Of a stretch of DNA of 64,000 nt, positions 37,556 through 49,198 are shown piece by piece (position 1 is the stretch's first letter; every line of letters starts with the position of its first letter). Where the stretch lies: positions 16,752,001 through 16,816,000 of the forward strand of contig JAUKPH010000019.1 of assembly GCA_030549335.1 (NCBI GenBank). Reading direction: 5' to 3'. The DNA comes from Pontederia crassipes. Taxonomy: Eukaryota > Streptophyta > Magnoliopsida > Commelinales > Pontederiaceae. The notes under the pieces were generated by a model that made no database searches, had not been told where the DNA came from, and worked only from the letters and a program-made list of their open reading frames with translations. A program made the position numbers and the translations under genes.

Positions 37556-40500
37556 ATGAACGGAACAGACGCCGGCTCTGCTGTTGCTGCCGCGGCGGCG
37601 GCGGCGCCGCCGACCACGGGGGCGGCCTCTCTGGCGCCGGGATTCCGCTTCCACCCGACTGACGAGGAACTCGTCAGCTACTACCTGAAGCGGAAGGTCG
37701 CCGGGAGGCCGCTGCGCGTGGACGCGATCGCGGAGGTCGACCTCTACAGGCTTGAGCCCTGGGAGCTCCCGGGTCTATCCCGCATTCGCAGCCGCGACAT
37801 GGAGTGGTTCTTCTTCAGCCCCCTCGACCGCAAGCAGTCCAATCGCGGCCGCACCAATCGCGCGACCGCCGACGGGTACTGGAAGACCACCGGAAAGGAC
37901 CGCTCCATCCGCCACGGTTCCTGCGTCGTCGGCATGAAGAAGACCCTCGTTTTCCACTCTGGTCGCGCTCCCCGCGGCGCCCGCACCAATTGGGTCATGC
38001 ACGAGTATCGCCTTGCAGGCGATGACCGCTCGGAGGCTGGTGTCCCGCAGGTACTTTCCTAAAGAGGTTGGCGCACATCTGTACGAAGTTCTCCATTTTG
38101 TTTCTTGAAATTTCCTTCTTTCTTGCGGAATTTGGTGGCGTGGCCCATCTAACGTTTAGAAGAGAAGGATGCATACGTTGTGTGCAGGATATTCCAGAAG
38201 AACGGCGCTGGTCCACAGAATGGGGCTCAATATGGAGCTCCATTTGTCGAGGAAGAGTGGGAAGATGAGTCTGCCGGCCAGTTGTCCATGATGAACGAGG
38301 TCGGTGAGTTTGTTGATGCTGGGGAGCCAGAGTACCTGCAGTACAATGATCTTCAGGTTGTGCGTCCTCACCTTTATTTTGGTTTTGTCAATAAGCTTCG
38401 TTTTCCTGGTACCATTATAACTTCTAGGCCCCTTTTATGTGAAGAGAAACCTTTTAGCAGTTTGGGTTATAATGTCTGACATGCTCCTAGGTTTCATTGA
38501 GATCCTCTCGGAAAATGTATGAAAATTGGTTCTTTGATTATTTGGCGTTTTATCTACTTCTGATCTAGTTCTGCTGCCTGATTTCTTATTATCTACTTAT
38601 TATCTGCGGATGCTTAGTTGATATGCTCTGGCCACTTGATTCATATTTGCCTTTTGGACCACCAGGTTTAAGCACTTTCTCATGTTATCTATTGGGAGAT
38701 AGAAGCTAGTTTAGGCTGGTGGTGGCTAGCATTCATTCTTTTCATGTGAAATCCATCTTATTCATCTCTTATTTTATGTAGCTATGATTTTGAATTCAAA
38801 ATGGTTTTTTTTTCTTGAGAAAATTTTAGATTTGAAATATTTGACCTAGAGGGTGGATACATGAAAGGAAAATGCAAGTTATTTAAAAAAAATATTCTAA
38901 TAGAATATTGAGCTAGCAAGTAAGATAGGCTTAGGAAATGCAATCTTTTTTTATTCTTATGACTTACTATTTGCGGAAGTATAAATAAGAGGTAATCGAC
39001 ATGTAATGAGATCACCACCCACTATAGACATCATAGCTCAAAATTTTATTGCAATCTTTGTTTATGCATAAAACACAATTTCATAGAGAAACCTCTGACT
39101 TGCAGACAGAGCCTTTTTTTATTCTATGGGCTGATGATGAGAGTGCATGTCCCTTCTTAATTAATAAGTTATTTATTTGGTTGGTTCTGATAATGAAAAC
39201 ATCAGCCCCAGAGAGATTTTTAAGGGGACTATAGCCATCTAACCAAAGGAAGTTTAAGCAATTGCTAGGTTTGTTATATGTTTAGATAATGGGTGCGACA
39301 TAGATCTACTCAACGAGTCTATATCCTTGGCCAACAGGTCCGATTTGCTGTCCAAAATTTCATCATCATAATTGTAAATGTTGGTTTTTGACAAGAAATT
39401 ATTAATACTTGCAAGCCATCATCCCTTAAAAATATGACAATTTCAAGCCATCAGCTGGTGTCAAGTTGTGACTTTGTACTAGGTGTACATAATCTGAGAC
39501 TTCTACAAACTGAATGGTGCTTTGGATGTTCTGATTCTGATCATAGGGACAAGAAGTGGTTCTAATATATTCCCACTATGAGGGCATTGTTTCGAATGAT
39601 CTGCATTCTGAATTCTTTCTTCGATGTTAAATTGTCCGTGCATTTTCTCCTAAGAAAATTTTGTCGTTATATCTTTAAATTGAGTACATGATTGTTCTGA
39701 ATGAATTATGAATTATTTCAGAATCAAAACTCCGAGGGTCAACATGACATTCCTGTGGTTTTGCAAGCGAGTCCTGTTGGACAGCATGGTGGTGAGAATG
39801 CAGATGATACTACTGCTCTACTGGATGAGTTGCTTAAGGAGCCTAGTTTGATTAATGATATCGTTGACCCTGTAGATGAAATGGGTCATCCAATTCCCAT
39901 CCATGACTTTAAAAGAGAACCTCATGCGGAAGCTTCTTCTCACATTTCTCTGGTCCAAACTGATGAATTTTTGGAGCTAAATGACCTTTCAGATATTCTA
40001 AACGCCGGAAAACTGTCGAGTGAAGATTCTATGAATCATCTTGTAAGGAACCGCCATGATGAGAGCTTTCAAGATCGAGTAGGTGACGGTAGCAATTTCA
40101 AGAACACTTTTAAAGATGAAGGGTCCATGAATACTGTTCATCAACATCCAGATCAACTAGAAGCCCTACAAATGCGCTCTTTTGGGGACAATATGTTCAT
40201 GAACTCTGATCGTTCCCATCAACAGCTTGAAGATGTCCTTGCATTCTATGATGCACCTGGTGATGATCTAGCATTCATACATAACAATTTCGTCCAATTG
40301 AATGAGTTTTATCACTCACCTGTTGCGGAGCAACCTTCGTTTGATGTGCCTGATGACTTAATGGCTTACTTTGATGCTTCTGATGATAACCTACAATATG
40401 ATGTGCCAAGCTTTCCAGAGGAATCTGAAATTTTCAATTCTATTATGACACAATCCAATCTTGCTAATGCGGTAAAAAGTCTATTAGAGCACTCTATTTT

Positions 40501-41524
40501 TTTTTCAGATCTTGGCAATGGACTTGTTAATACTTCTAAGTTAAATAGAGTATGACTAATTATAAATAATTACTGCAATGATTCAGGCCCCAGGTTCAAT
40601 AGTCACTCCCGGTGCTTCATTCTCGGCTTCTGTTCTGGCTGATGATCAATTGATGAACAATTATGAGGGCCTTAATGCTGAATCAGGTAACACCTAATGT
40701 CCTTTCAGACCTTTCAGAAGCATTAGTTGGTACTCTGAATATCCTTTTTATTTAGTCACCATAAAACATTCTGGACTGTTCAGCTTATATATCATATTTT
40801 GCTGGGCACCACAATTTTCCTGTGCTATATGGCTCTCCTTTTCTTTTTGGTTAGATTTTATTGCATTTATTTAGTTACGAGTTTTTAAGTATGGATATAT
40901 GACGAGGCATGGAACTATTGTCATAGTAATTAATCTTTAAACTGTTTGCATCTCTTGTTCTTTATAGCAAAATTGTATTCACATGACAGTGTATTGTTTT
41001 TAGTGACAGATCTACCAGAAAATCAAGGTAAAGCAAATCTACCAGCAAGTCAAGGTAAAGATAAAACCGTTGCTGGACGCCTTGCCAGCATGTTGGGCTC
41101 AATTGCTGCACCCTCGGCATATGCTGCTGAGATTCCATCTATCCCAAGAAAATATTTTGAAGGGAGCTTTGACAATGGTTCAACTAATTCGCTTCGCGTG
41201 ACAGCTGAGCCCCTCCATATACACGGTTTACCTGTATCTGGAAATTCAGAACACTGGTCCTTGCAGAAGAATGGAGATATGGGTTACCTCCTTTCCTATA
41301 ACGTCAAGGATGACGTGGTTAAAAAATCTCCGGGCTCAGTCAATTACAAAATCTCACGGTCCAGCGTTCTCCGGTGTGCTACGAGGTGGCTTCTGCCTAT
41401 TCTTCCTCTCGGCAGCAATTCTTGGAATAAGCTACAAAGTGGGACTTTGTATTTATGGCAGATAAATTACAGGTTCATCTTCTTGACCAGAGTCGTGACT
41501 TTTTTTTTCTTGGATCTGTATTAA
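37556..41524 (+). CDS. NAC transcription factor of the membrane-tethered (NTL, ANAC017/053/078-like) type, anchor out of frame
   Basis: The exons are 37556-38050, 38165-38356, 39722-40471, 40587-40686 and 41004-41524; all introns are GT-AG and in phase (685 residues). Residues 27 to about 185 form the NAC DNA-binding domain: [76 protein letters not shown]. The long acidic Asp/Glu/Ser-rich exon 3 is the expected activation region. NTL proteins sit in the endoplasmic reticulum by a C-terminal transmembrane helix and are released by proteolysis under stress. Here the helix ([20 protein letters not shown], ending IYGR at 41465) is intact but in the next frame. The main frame leaves it near 41350 after NYKIS and ends in an unrelated tail at 41524. 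So this copy is predicted soluble unless the shift is a sequence error. The exon 2 start may be 38165 or 38168 (GAGAAG tandem acceptor). Confidence 0.85.
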
Positions 41525-42119
41525 TACGAAAAGGTGGTGGGGCAAGTTAACTGGCCCTGATGTTATGGATTGTGTCGTGGCGTCTGTGTCATAAGCCCTA
41601 TGATAGTGCAGCAAAATTTATGTATCTATTACAATTTTTGTTAGGTCAGATGGTGCCTGCTCCCCCGCCCTCCTACTGCATTCCTTTTTTTTTTGGGGTA
41701 AATACTGCATTGCTTTTATGTGCAATTTCGTCACCGTTATAACCTTTGTAATGGAAAAAAAAAGTGATCCATTGAGCGCGTATAACAGCTTTATGTGATG
41801 GCTTCTCAGGCTGATTTGTTCTAACAATGTCGATAACAGGAAAACTCGTTCTCATTTTTGTGTTGCAATTGTATCCTTGAACTTAATCGTTTAAACGACG
41901 TACTAATTAGCATATTCTACAATGGCTTTGACTTCCCGCATCATCGAACAAACCAGGAAAAGTAGAAACAACGAGACTATTAACATATATTTCCATTACC
42001 TTTGTCAAAATGGTTAAAAACGAAATACCATTCTAAAATTGGGGAAAAAAATATCAAATTTGGGTATTTTCCTTTTGTTTCCTGCAGAAAGAAAACTCTG
42101 AAAAATCAATCATTTTGCC
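41525..42119. other. 3' UTR of the NAC gene and intergenic DNA
   Basis: The first few hundred bases are a likely NAC 3' UTR; no signal was fixed. Nothing else was recognised until the TATA-like TATAAAC at 42120. Confidence 0.45.
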
Positions 42120-42126
42120 TATAAAC
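42120..42126 (+). promoter_or_regulatory. Possible TATA box of the 83-residue gene
   Basis: TATAAAC lies 277 bp before the ATG at 42397. That would give a leader of about 245 bp. It is the only good TATA-like match in the interval, but the distance is large. Confidence 0.3.
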
Positions 42127-42396
42127 AAACAAAAGATTTGTACACTTTCGGTTCTTGTGTCGTGTCACGTCCTCCTTCCCCGCTAGGCTGCCGGTTCCGG
42201 CAAGAGGATTCGTCTCGAGTAGCCATCTGTCTCGCCCTATTGCCACGTACGCACGTACTCCACTGTGGCTTCTGGTGTGCTCTTTGTTCGAATACCTCCG
42301 CCGAGTGGTCGAGAAGCTGCTGCTTCTGGGAGGGGAAGAGTTGGGAGTTGGGAGTTGGAATCAACTAAAAGTAACTATTAGAGGGATCTCGTCTCG

Positions 42397-42825
42397 ATGG
42401 AACAAGGGAGCAGCAGTGATCATAGCACAGGTACATGGAGGAGCAAGATGAAGAAAGGGTGGGTCTCCTTCGCCGCCTCCGTTGAGGAGGGCTGGGCGGA
42501 CGCCAAAGCTTACATCCTAGGCACGGTAAGTTGGTAACTGCAGAGTAGTTCTATATAAACACAAATAAAGTGTTCATTCATCATGTCTCGATGATTCATC
42601 CGTTCAGGATAATACATATTTCATATATGCACGACTTTTTATCGAGTTCGGATTGCATGCTTTTATGTTTCTGAATCAGGAGTCATCTTTCTGTCCTTCT
42701 AGGTAAGGAAAGCGAGGGCCAGGACAGAGAAGGAAGCGAGCGAAGCAGATCTGCGGACGGCCAAGGCGCAGGTGGAAGCAGCTGACGCGGCCGAGAACAA
42801 GAAGAAACAAGTGCAGATGCTGTGA
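42397..42825 (+). CDS. Small two-exon gene for an 83-residue charged helical protein
   Basis: Exon 1 (42397-42525, 43 codons) and exon 2 (42703-42825, 41 codons with stop) join in phase across a GT-AG intron (GTAAGTTGG to CCTTCTAG). The product begins MEQGSSSDHSTGTWRSKMKK, continues GWVSFAASVEEGWADAKAYI and LGTVRKARARTEKEASEADL, and ends RTAKAQVEAADAAENKKKQV plus QML. It has no signal peptide or membrane span. From about residue 18 it is predicted to be helical, and the second exon is a regular alternation of Lys/Arg/Glu with Ala, like a short coiled coil. GC-rich codons in both exons differ from the AT-rich intron, which supports real coding. I do not recognise the family, and no function is assigned. 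Confidence 0.65.
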
Positions 42826-43619
42826 AACTCTCCATTCAAACTTCCCATCTGCTCTTCTGAAATGAAGTGTTTGGAGACGTACTGCGTCATTATGTTCCAC
42901 ATGAGTACCCCCTCAATGTATTACCTAATTATTAGTGCATGGATTAGCTTTGGTACATTTCTTTTCTTTTTTTTTTGTCGTATGAGATTGACGAATTAGC
43001 TAAAGTACCTCTAGTGGGATTTCTGTCAGGCTTTTGTTCCTTTTTTCCTTTGGAAAAACGAAAAAAAAAAAAAACTTGATCTCCGAGAAATTCAGACTCG
43101 GGAATGATTCTTGTCTGGGTATCTACATGAAGTTTCTTTTTTTCAGTTGAAGGGGGTGGAAAACAATATTTTAAAAATCCGATCATCGGGAGTCAATTGG
43201 TTCAACTAATAATAATTTATATATAAATTATTATATAAATAATTAATCTAATTAAATAATTATTATTTTTATCAGATGTTAATTTAAATAATAGTTTTAT
43301 TTTTTATTGAAGAATATTAGAGTACATATACACTTAAGTGCATACACACTTAGATGCATATATGCATATAGGTGCATACATTCGTTTACAATCGTTAAAT
43401 TAAAATTATTTTAGTTATAATGGTTGAGATTTAATCATCAATTATATTATTAGTTTAATAGAAATCCGGTTCAATAAAAATTCGGTTAAAAAAAAATCGT
43501 GACCTCTCCTGAGCCGATCTCTCATGCGCCGACCTCCTGCACCGATCGTCGACCGTCGACCGTCGACCACCAACCTCAGCTATCGACGCTCGCCCACTCC
43601 CTTCGATTGTCGACCGGCG

Positions 43620-43800
43620 ACCTCCCCCCGGTGACTTCCTGGAGGACAACAAAAAAGGGGGGGCCGACGCCCCCCCTTTTGCGTTGGCTAGCGCGGCAGC
43701 AAAACGGGGGGGCATCGGCCCCCCTCTACGACCTCGCCGACGGCAACGAAAAGGGGGGCGTCGGCGAGGTTGCAGAGGAGGGCCGACGCCCCCCTTTTCG
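43620..43800. repeat. Cluster of G-run/C-run hairpins
   Basis: Three inverted pairs of homopolymer runs follow each other: AAAAAAGGGGGGG / CCCCCCCTTTT, then AAAACGGGGGGGC / GCCCCCCTCT, then AAAAGGGGGGCG / CGCCCCCCTTTTCG. Each pair has GAC or CAT in its loop region, with GGGCCGACGCCCC-like cores. The block is very GC-rich within AT-rich DNA and encodes no recognisable protein. Confidence 0.75.
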
Positions 43801-44321
43801 CTGTCGCCTGACGCCCCTCTTCTCTCTCCTTTCTGCTACTACGCCGGCCGGCCATCGATCCTGATCATCACGAAGGCGGTTTGTGACGAACCGGACACGC
43901 CTATGCTTGTGGATGAACCGGACGCGTGTGATCACATCTCAGCCCTTCATGCTTCTCTGTGCAGATCCAATGGCTAGAAAATTGTGTATGCACCTGTATG
44001 CACTCATATGTCAATGCACCCGAATATTCCTCTTTTTTATTATTACTGATATAATGATCTAATTTTAATATCAATTAAAAATGATTACTAACACGGATTT
44101 TATTTTTTTCCTTAATATAAATCTCCTTTATTTGATTTGATTAATAATCTATTTTTATTTTAGCAATTTTTTATTATTACTTAATATAAGATTAAATTTA
44201 ATTTCAATCTAAGTATATTACTAATATATTATTACCAGATTTTATTCTCTTTCATTATATAATTCTCTTTTATTTTATTTAATTAATAATTTGTTTTCAT
44301 TTTAATTCATTTCTTGATACA

Positions 44322-44632
44322 AAAACTTTCCTTTGAATTTGAACTTTTTTCCTTTTTTTATCCTTTCACGTGCATAACTTTCCAATTTTAATATAAAATC
44401 ATTAAACATTCAATCCCCTAATAAAATCTTTTTATTTGAATTTGATTTTTTTTTCCTTTTTTTGTATCCTTTCACGTGCATAACCTTCCAATTTTAATAT
44501 AAAATCATCTAAACACTCAATCCTTTAATAAAATCTTTTTATTTGAATTATTTTCCTTTTTTGTATCCTTTCTAACCTTCCAATTTTAATATAAAATCAT
44601 TTAAACATTGAATTCGCTAATAAAATCTTTCC
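44322..44632. repeat. Tandem repeat, three units of about 105-115 bp
   Basis: Each unit holds CTAATAAAATCTTT or a close variant, then TTTTCCTTTTTTGTATCC, then AACCTTCCAATTTTAATATA. The second unit keeps CACGTGCATAA, as does the first; the third has lost it. Confidence 0.75.
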
Positions 44633-44824
44633 ATATTTTAATGTTTTTAAAATAAATTAAAAAATTGGATTGAACCCAATTTATTGATTCAACCCTGTTT
44701 CGATTTTTTTTGAACCAACTTGATTTTTTGTCATTTTCGATTTTGCTATTAAACTGAATCGATTTTATGACCGATTCACAATTAGACCGAGGTCCGAACT
44801 TATTTTTAAAACATTGATGGAAAA

Positions 44825-46140
44825 CGATAAGGGATTTGTTAAGAAAGAAAAAAAGATAAAATTGAAAAGGTGAAATAAGATGAAGGGTTGTTTTTTTAAC
44901 ACTCGCTTAGTTTAATTTCCTTTTCTAACCTCTAAATTATAAATTTGTAAATTTACTTTGGTTTGACATTTAGATCTCTTTTTTTTACGTTTCATTTTAA
45001 TTTTTAATATAAGAAAAATTTATATACAAAATATTATTATCAGCAGAATATTGCATAAATTATTACTGTGTTAAATATCACTCGTTCAGATTATGTTTTA
45101 TTTTCATATGGAAGTAAGATAAAACTAATATTTTGCAGGCACTAAAAAATTAGAGAGAATTATAAACGTTAAGTTGTTCAAATTGAAATTATAATAATTT
45201 TATATTTCAAACTAGACGGAAAAAAATGATAATTTCAAATGTTAAAGAAAATAATCCATAATATATGTAATTTATAGAAAAGATAGAACCCCCATTGTAT
45301 ATATAATAATAATTAAACCGAAAAACACTTTACCTCTTGAGATAATAATATTAAATTAGGCAGCAAGATTGCATCTCACAGACATAGAAAGGGGTGAGGT
45401 TTTATTTCTCGTTCAGTCCTTCATTTAGCAGTCCAAGATTTAATTTTGCATCGTAGACTGGTCAAAGCTTTAACCCGAACTAAGAAAACTATATGCATGA
45501 TGAGTGAATTGTTCATCTCTCTTAAAATTATTTAACAAACTATAATCAAGACAACAAATAAGAAAATATTAAATTACTTAACCGACATTTGATTAGGCGT
45601 TGAAAAAGGAACAACGAAGAAAATGACATTTCATTATATATGGACAAATTTGACTGGCTAATTTACGTGACATCCTGAATTCATTAGCTTCAGGTCTTGA
45701 CTAACTCAATTTTCTTTTTTGACTTGTGTACATATGAGGTTATTTCAAATGTACCAGCAAACATTTGGTGATATATAATTTATTTTTACTTGAGCAAATT
45801 TTCTCAAAGAAAACACTTCTATTGAAATTTAATTTGAATTAGTCATATTAAAATGACAATGGAAAATTCTACGTAAAAGATAACCAAGGGAAACGAAGTA
45901 AAAAGATGAAGAGTAGAGGTACGCAAGGATGGCACAAACTTCTGCGGTGAAAGGTGCTAATTCTGTGTTTCATGACAAAAAAAAAGATCCATAAACCCAT
46001 GAACCTTTTATTACTCTTTGAGATAATGTCCAAAGAGCGAATTAAACAAAAAAAATGTCACAGTGAAAGAATAATGAAAGTATAACATCTAGAAAAGCAG
46101 GCGGAAAAATCATGAACCGACTTACTAATATTGTGATTTA
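44825..46140. other. AT-rich spacer, no gene seen
   Basis: There is no long frame, splice-consistent exon chain or recognisable repeat end. It separates the hAT-like element from the V-ATPase gene's 3' region. Confidence 0.5.
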
Positions 46141-47146
46141 TTCATAACACAGAAGTGCTTACTGCTTCCTGCAGCATTTCCTATAACGCAGGTTTACCTT
46201 CCTGCACGGGTGAATTCCAAATATTGCCACTGTCTTCTTCCTCTTGTCTATCTACAACCAAAAAGAACATGAGAAACATCAGTTCTGATACACTAGAATG
46301 ATTAGTAGATCAACATCGTTAATAGAAGGGAAAACAAGAATGGCTAGTAGACCACTAATTATTTGTCACGTATCACTGATATTATTTTACTATTTCTTAA
46401 TATGCCAACAATACATCCATCAAAAAATGTTTTTGTTTGTTTTCCTTTCTAAAGATTTGACAACATACTCTACCGCATGGCATAGAATTCGTTTTTAGTA
46501 TCAACCCCGGTAACCAGCATCCTACTAACACTTTGACTAATGTAATTTGAAGCAGAGGGCATAAAGACTACTACATCTTTCAACAGTGGCTCCAACATCA
46601 ATCTTGAGACCTCCCCAGTTCGAGTTTCAATTTGCTAATTAATTAAATTAACCAGATGTTGATATAGAGTTCCATTTAAAAGGAAAAGCATGTTGTGACA
46701 CTTTTTTTTATGCATGCTGTAACACTGGGCCAACACCTTATTTCTTTTCGGGGCAAAAACTATTAATATTTCAATTATGCTCAGTATCTAAAACAAAGGT
46801 TCAGCACTCATAATTGGAAGAGCAAATTCAAATGCTTTGAACTCTCATTTAGTATTCAGTTAAATCTATTTTTTTTCTGAAGGAAGAAAGATTTTTTATT
46901 CACTCAAACAAAATTCGACCAAGAATAACAAATTATCCACACAATATGAATCTCGATGCAACTGATACCAATACAAACGAAATCACTAGCATTTATTAAG
47001 ATTATAATTGTCAACTATTTTGTCACATGAAAAAGTGTTTGCAAGGAGGAAATTACCAGACGCCATTAGACATTGGTTCATAACTAATGTGATACAGTAA
47101 ACAAGAAAGCAACACTGACCTGAGAACCATAAGAAACTCTGCACTA
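46140..47146 (-). other. 3' UTR of the V-ATPase gene with a probable intron
   Basis: On the minus strand, 27 bp after the stop codon is a good donor (CTCAG, then GTCAGTG; exon end 47120). A good acceptor (TTTTGGTTGTAG) ends at 46252. Splicing would remove 868 bp and join a last exon of about 110 bp (46251 downward). The junction would be less than 50 nt from the stop, so nonsense-mediated decay is not expected. The last exon happens to read RQEEEDSGNIWNSPVQEGK in one frame, which I take as chance. Confidence 0.4.
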
Positions 47147-47941
47147 TTAAAATATGATGTCTTCATCCTTCTCTGAACCAAGCATTAACATGTTATGAGC
47201 TGAATTGATAGATATGCCCTTCTTAAGAGAAATCTTCTCAGCATACTGCTCCTCTGCAAACTGCTTCGCAGACTGAAGCTGACGCTCAATCTCTCGCTTC
47301 TTATACCCCTGGATCTTCTTGAGGCGGAAGAAATCTTCACGCTCAAGCTCATCAAGTTCTCCCTTGATGTAATTAATAGTGTTCTCGATTCGAGGCTTTA
47401 CAACATTCTCAAGCGCATTGACTCTCCGATTAGTGGTCTTGATTGCTTCATCAAGCGTGAGGAAAGATGTCTGCAAAGATGCAAGCTCGACAAGCACCTC
47501 AATGGCTTTAATATGTGCCACTCGGCAAGCCTGTATTTGCTGGCCACCACGGGCGAGGCCAGTTAGGTCTGCCTTTGCATCTCCTGCCCCCTGGTCGGTG
47601 AAGTGCTCAAATCGAGGAAGCTTGACACCAGCAACATTCTCTTGCCGAGACCGGACCCGGAGGGATGCATTCCGCACAGATTCCAGGACTACATGCTTGA
47701 CATTGTCGCCTGCTACGTACTTGGCCTCAGTGAGGGCAAAAGAGGAGGTTCGCATAATTTCTCCCATGGACTCTTTGGCAGACACGATCTTCTTCAAGAT
47801 GGTACGGAACTGAACAGTGAGCGCATCACTCTTCTTCTTGAGGAGCGCATGGCCACGGGTGGCCCCGATCAGCCGGGCCTTCATGACCCCAAGCATCGTG
47901 ACCGTTGGGACTACATTCAAGCGCTGACCTTGGCCAGACAT
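47147..47941 (-). CDS. VHA-D: V-type proton ATPase subunit D
   Basis: A single-exon frame encodes 264 residues, close to the 261 of the Arabidopsis protein. It begins MSGQGQRLNVVPTVTMLGVM, has KARLIGATRGHALLKKKSDA near residue 22-41, two long coiled-coil helices at the N and C thirds, and ends GSEKDEDIIF. Subunit D, with subunit F, forms the central rotor stalk of the V1 sector. It turns inside the A3B3 head and passes the energy of ATP hydrolysis to the membrane ring that pumps protons into the vacuole and Golgi/TGN. The start is fixed by the conserved N-terminal MSGQ. Upstream, up to about 48560, lies a GC-richer leader with a possible 5' UTR intron (candidate donor GCCTG/GTAAAATCC near 48341), and it contains a G/C run at 48247-48273. 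The gene is intact. Confidence 0.95.
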   Translation of the reverse strand: MSGQGQRLNVVPTVTMLGVMKARLIGATRGHALLKKKSDALTVQFRTILKKIVSAKESMGEIMRTSSFALTEAKYVAGDNVKHVVLESVRNASLRVRSRQENVAGVKLPRFEHFTDQGAGDAKADLTGLARGGQQIQACRVAHIKAIEVLVELASLQTSFLTLDEAIKTTNRRVNALENVVKPRIENTINYIKGELDELEREDFFRLKKIQGYKKREIERQLQSAKQFAEEQYAEKISLKKGISINSAHNMLMLGSEKDEDIIF

Positions 47942-48559
47942 TTCTTTGCCGCCCTACCTTCTCTCAATCAGCTACGAAGGGTTTCAGAAATTTGCACTTC
48001 GATCAATCAAAGAACCCAGAATCCACCAGTTCTGAAAGTGATTTCGCTAGGGTTAAGTTGACTATTCTTATCTGAACCCGAATACATTGCAATCTAACTG
48101 AACAAAGATGGAACTTTTACCCAAAAATGAGAGAAAAAAATCGAACAGATTAAACGTTCCAAAAGCTTCAAAACAATTACTTCAACATACGAAAGACCCA
48201 AAGAAGAAATATGCAGGTCAAAATAATCGAATAATATCCCAATAATGGGGGGGGGGGGGGGGGGGGGGGGGGGAATCTAGCAAAAATTGCGCATTTCAGA
48301 TCAGGAAAAAAACTCTCATTACTAGATCGGATTTTACCAGGCGATCGACTGATTGATCGAATCGTCAAAAGCAAAACGCAGTAAACTGCTAAGCCTTGCC
48401 AGAGATCCCCGCCTCGGATCCTTTTCACCCCTTGAGGAAACGTGAGGTTTTGATCGCGTTCGTGCGCGATTCGAAGCGAAAAAAAAGGCTCTTGAGTCGT
48501 AAGGGAATTGGCACGAGAACTTGATCGGTCTGGCGTTGAGGCGCGAGGAAGCAGGACCC

Positions 48560-49143
48560 AGCTTACAAATAACGGGCCCATCAAATAATTGGGCTATCTA
48601 AAAATATTAACCCATGAGAAAAAGGTTCAATAGCTAAATTCAAACTTTTTTTTTGCCTCCTGATTTCTATTTGATAAAGTTTACACCCAATCAAAACACA
48701 CAATATTTGGGAAGCAAGGACGCCGCACGATGGTCTCTTTATTTTTAAATTTATCTTTTTTTATTACAACAATAAAAAAATAAATATCATTTGTGATAAT
48801 ATTTAAATGATACAGATAACCATGATAATAGCACCATCCTACAAGGAAAAAAGATAATATCATAAGTTAGGAATTAAATAGATAAGAATCTTTATGATGA
48901 TTTGTTGTTTTCTTTATTTTATTTTCTGTGCCAACTCCCATAGATGCGTATACGATGATAGCATGAAAGTAAAATGATATTAAGAACAAAATACTGAAAT
49001 AGTAATTATGGACATTTGGATGGGCTTCGGGTAAAAAACAATATTATTGCCCGGACGATGCGACCTAGCATCAGACGATTCAGACCGAGTCCACTGCCGC
49101 ATCGTTCTCCAAACCAAAAGGGACCACGAGTCCACCACCACCT
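48560..49143. other. Divergent promoter region between VHA-D and the fucosyltransferase-like gene
   Basis: The two genes are transcribed away from each other, and this AT-rich stretch of about 600 bp must hold both promoters. No feature other than the TATA box at 49144 was recognised. Confidence 0.5.
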
Positions 49144-49150
49144 TATAAAA
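49144..49150 (+). promoter_or_regulatory. TATA box of the SUB1-like gene
   Basis: TATAAAA lies 204 bp before the main ATG. It predicts a transcript start near 49175 and a leader of about 170 bp. That leader would include the upstream ATG at 49199. Confidence 0.55.
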
Positions 49151-49198
49151 CATCCCCTTCGCACGCCCCGCAAAACACAACCCAAATATTGCCTCGAA

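Larger units (their letters stand above)
43164..44816. mobile_element. hAT-like non-autonomous DNA element 1
   Basis: The ends are inverted: CAATATTTTAAAAATCCG on the left, and the right end reads inward CAATGTTTTAAAAATAAG, followed by TTCGGACCTCGG against ATCATCGGG on the left. The flanks are GTGGAAAA (43156-43163) and ATGGAAAA (44817-44824), an 8-bp duplication with one difference, as expected for hAT. No transposase is encoded. The interior has a GC-rich hairpin block (about 43497-43975) and three tandem units of about 105-115 bp (44322-44632). Its ends resemble those of 54888-55952. Confidence 0.6.

Noticed and set aside
46190-46251. Possible coding exon (RQEEEDSGNIWNSPVQEGK) on the minus strand
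   Set aside because: No upstream exon could be joined to it other than the V-ATPase transcript after its stop codon, so it is better explained as 3' UTR.
47379-48061. Plus-strand frames opposite VHA-D
   Set aside because: They are antisense shadows of a conserved, intact V-ATPase gene.
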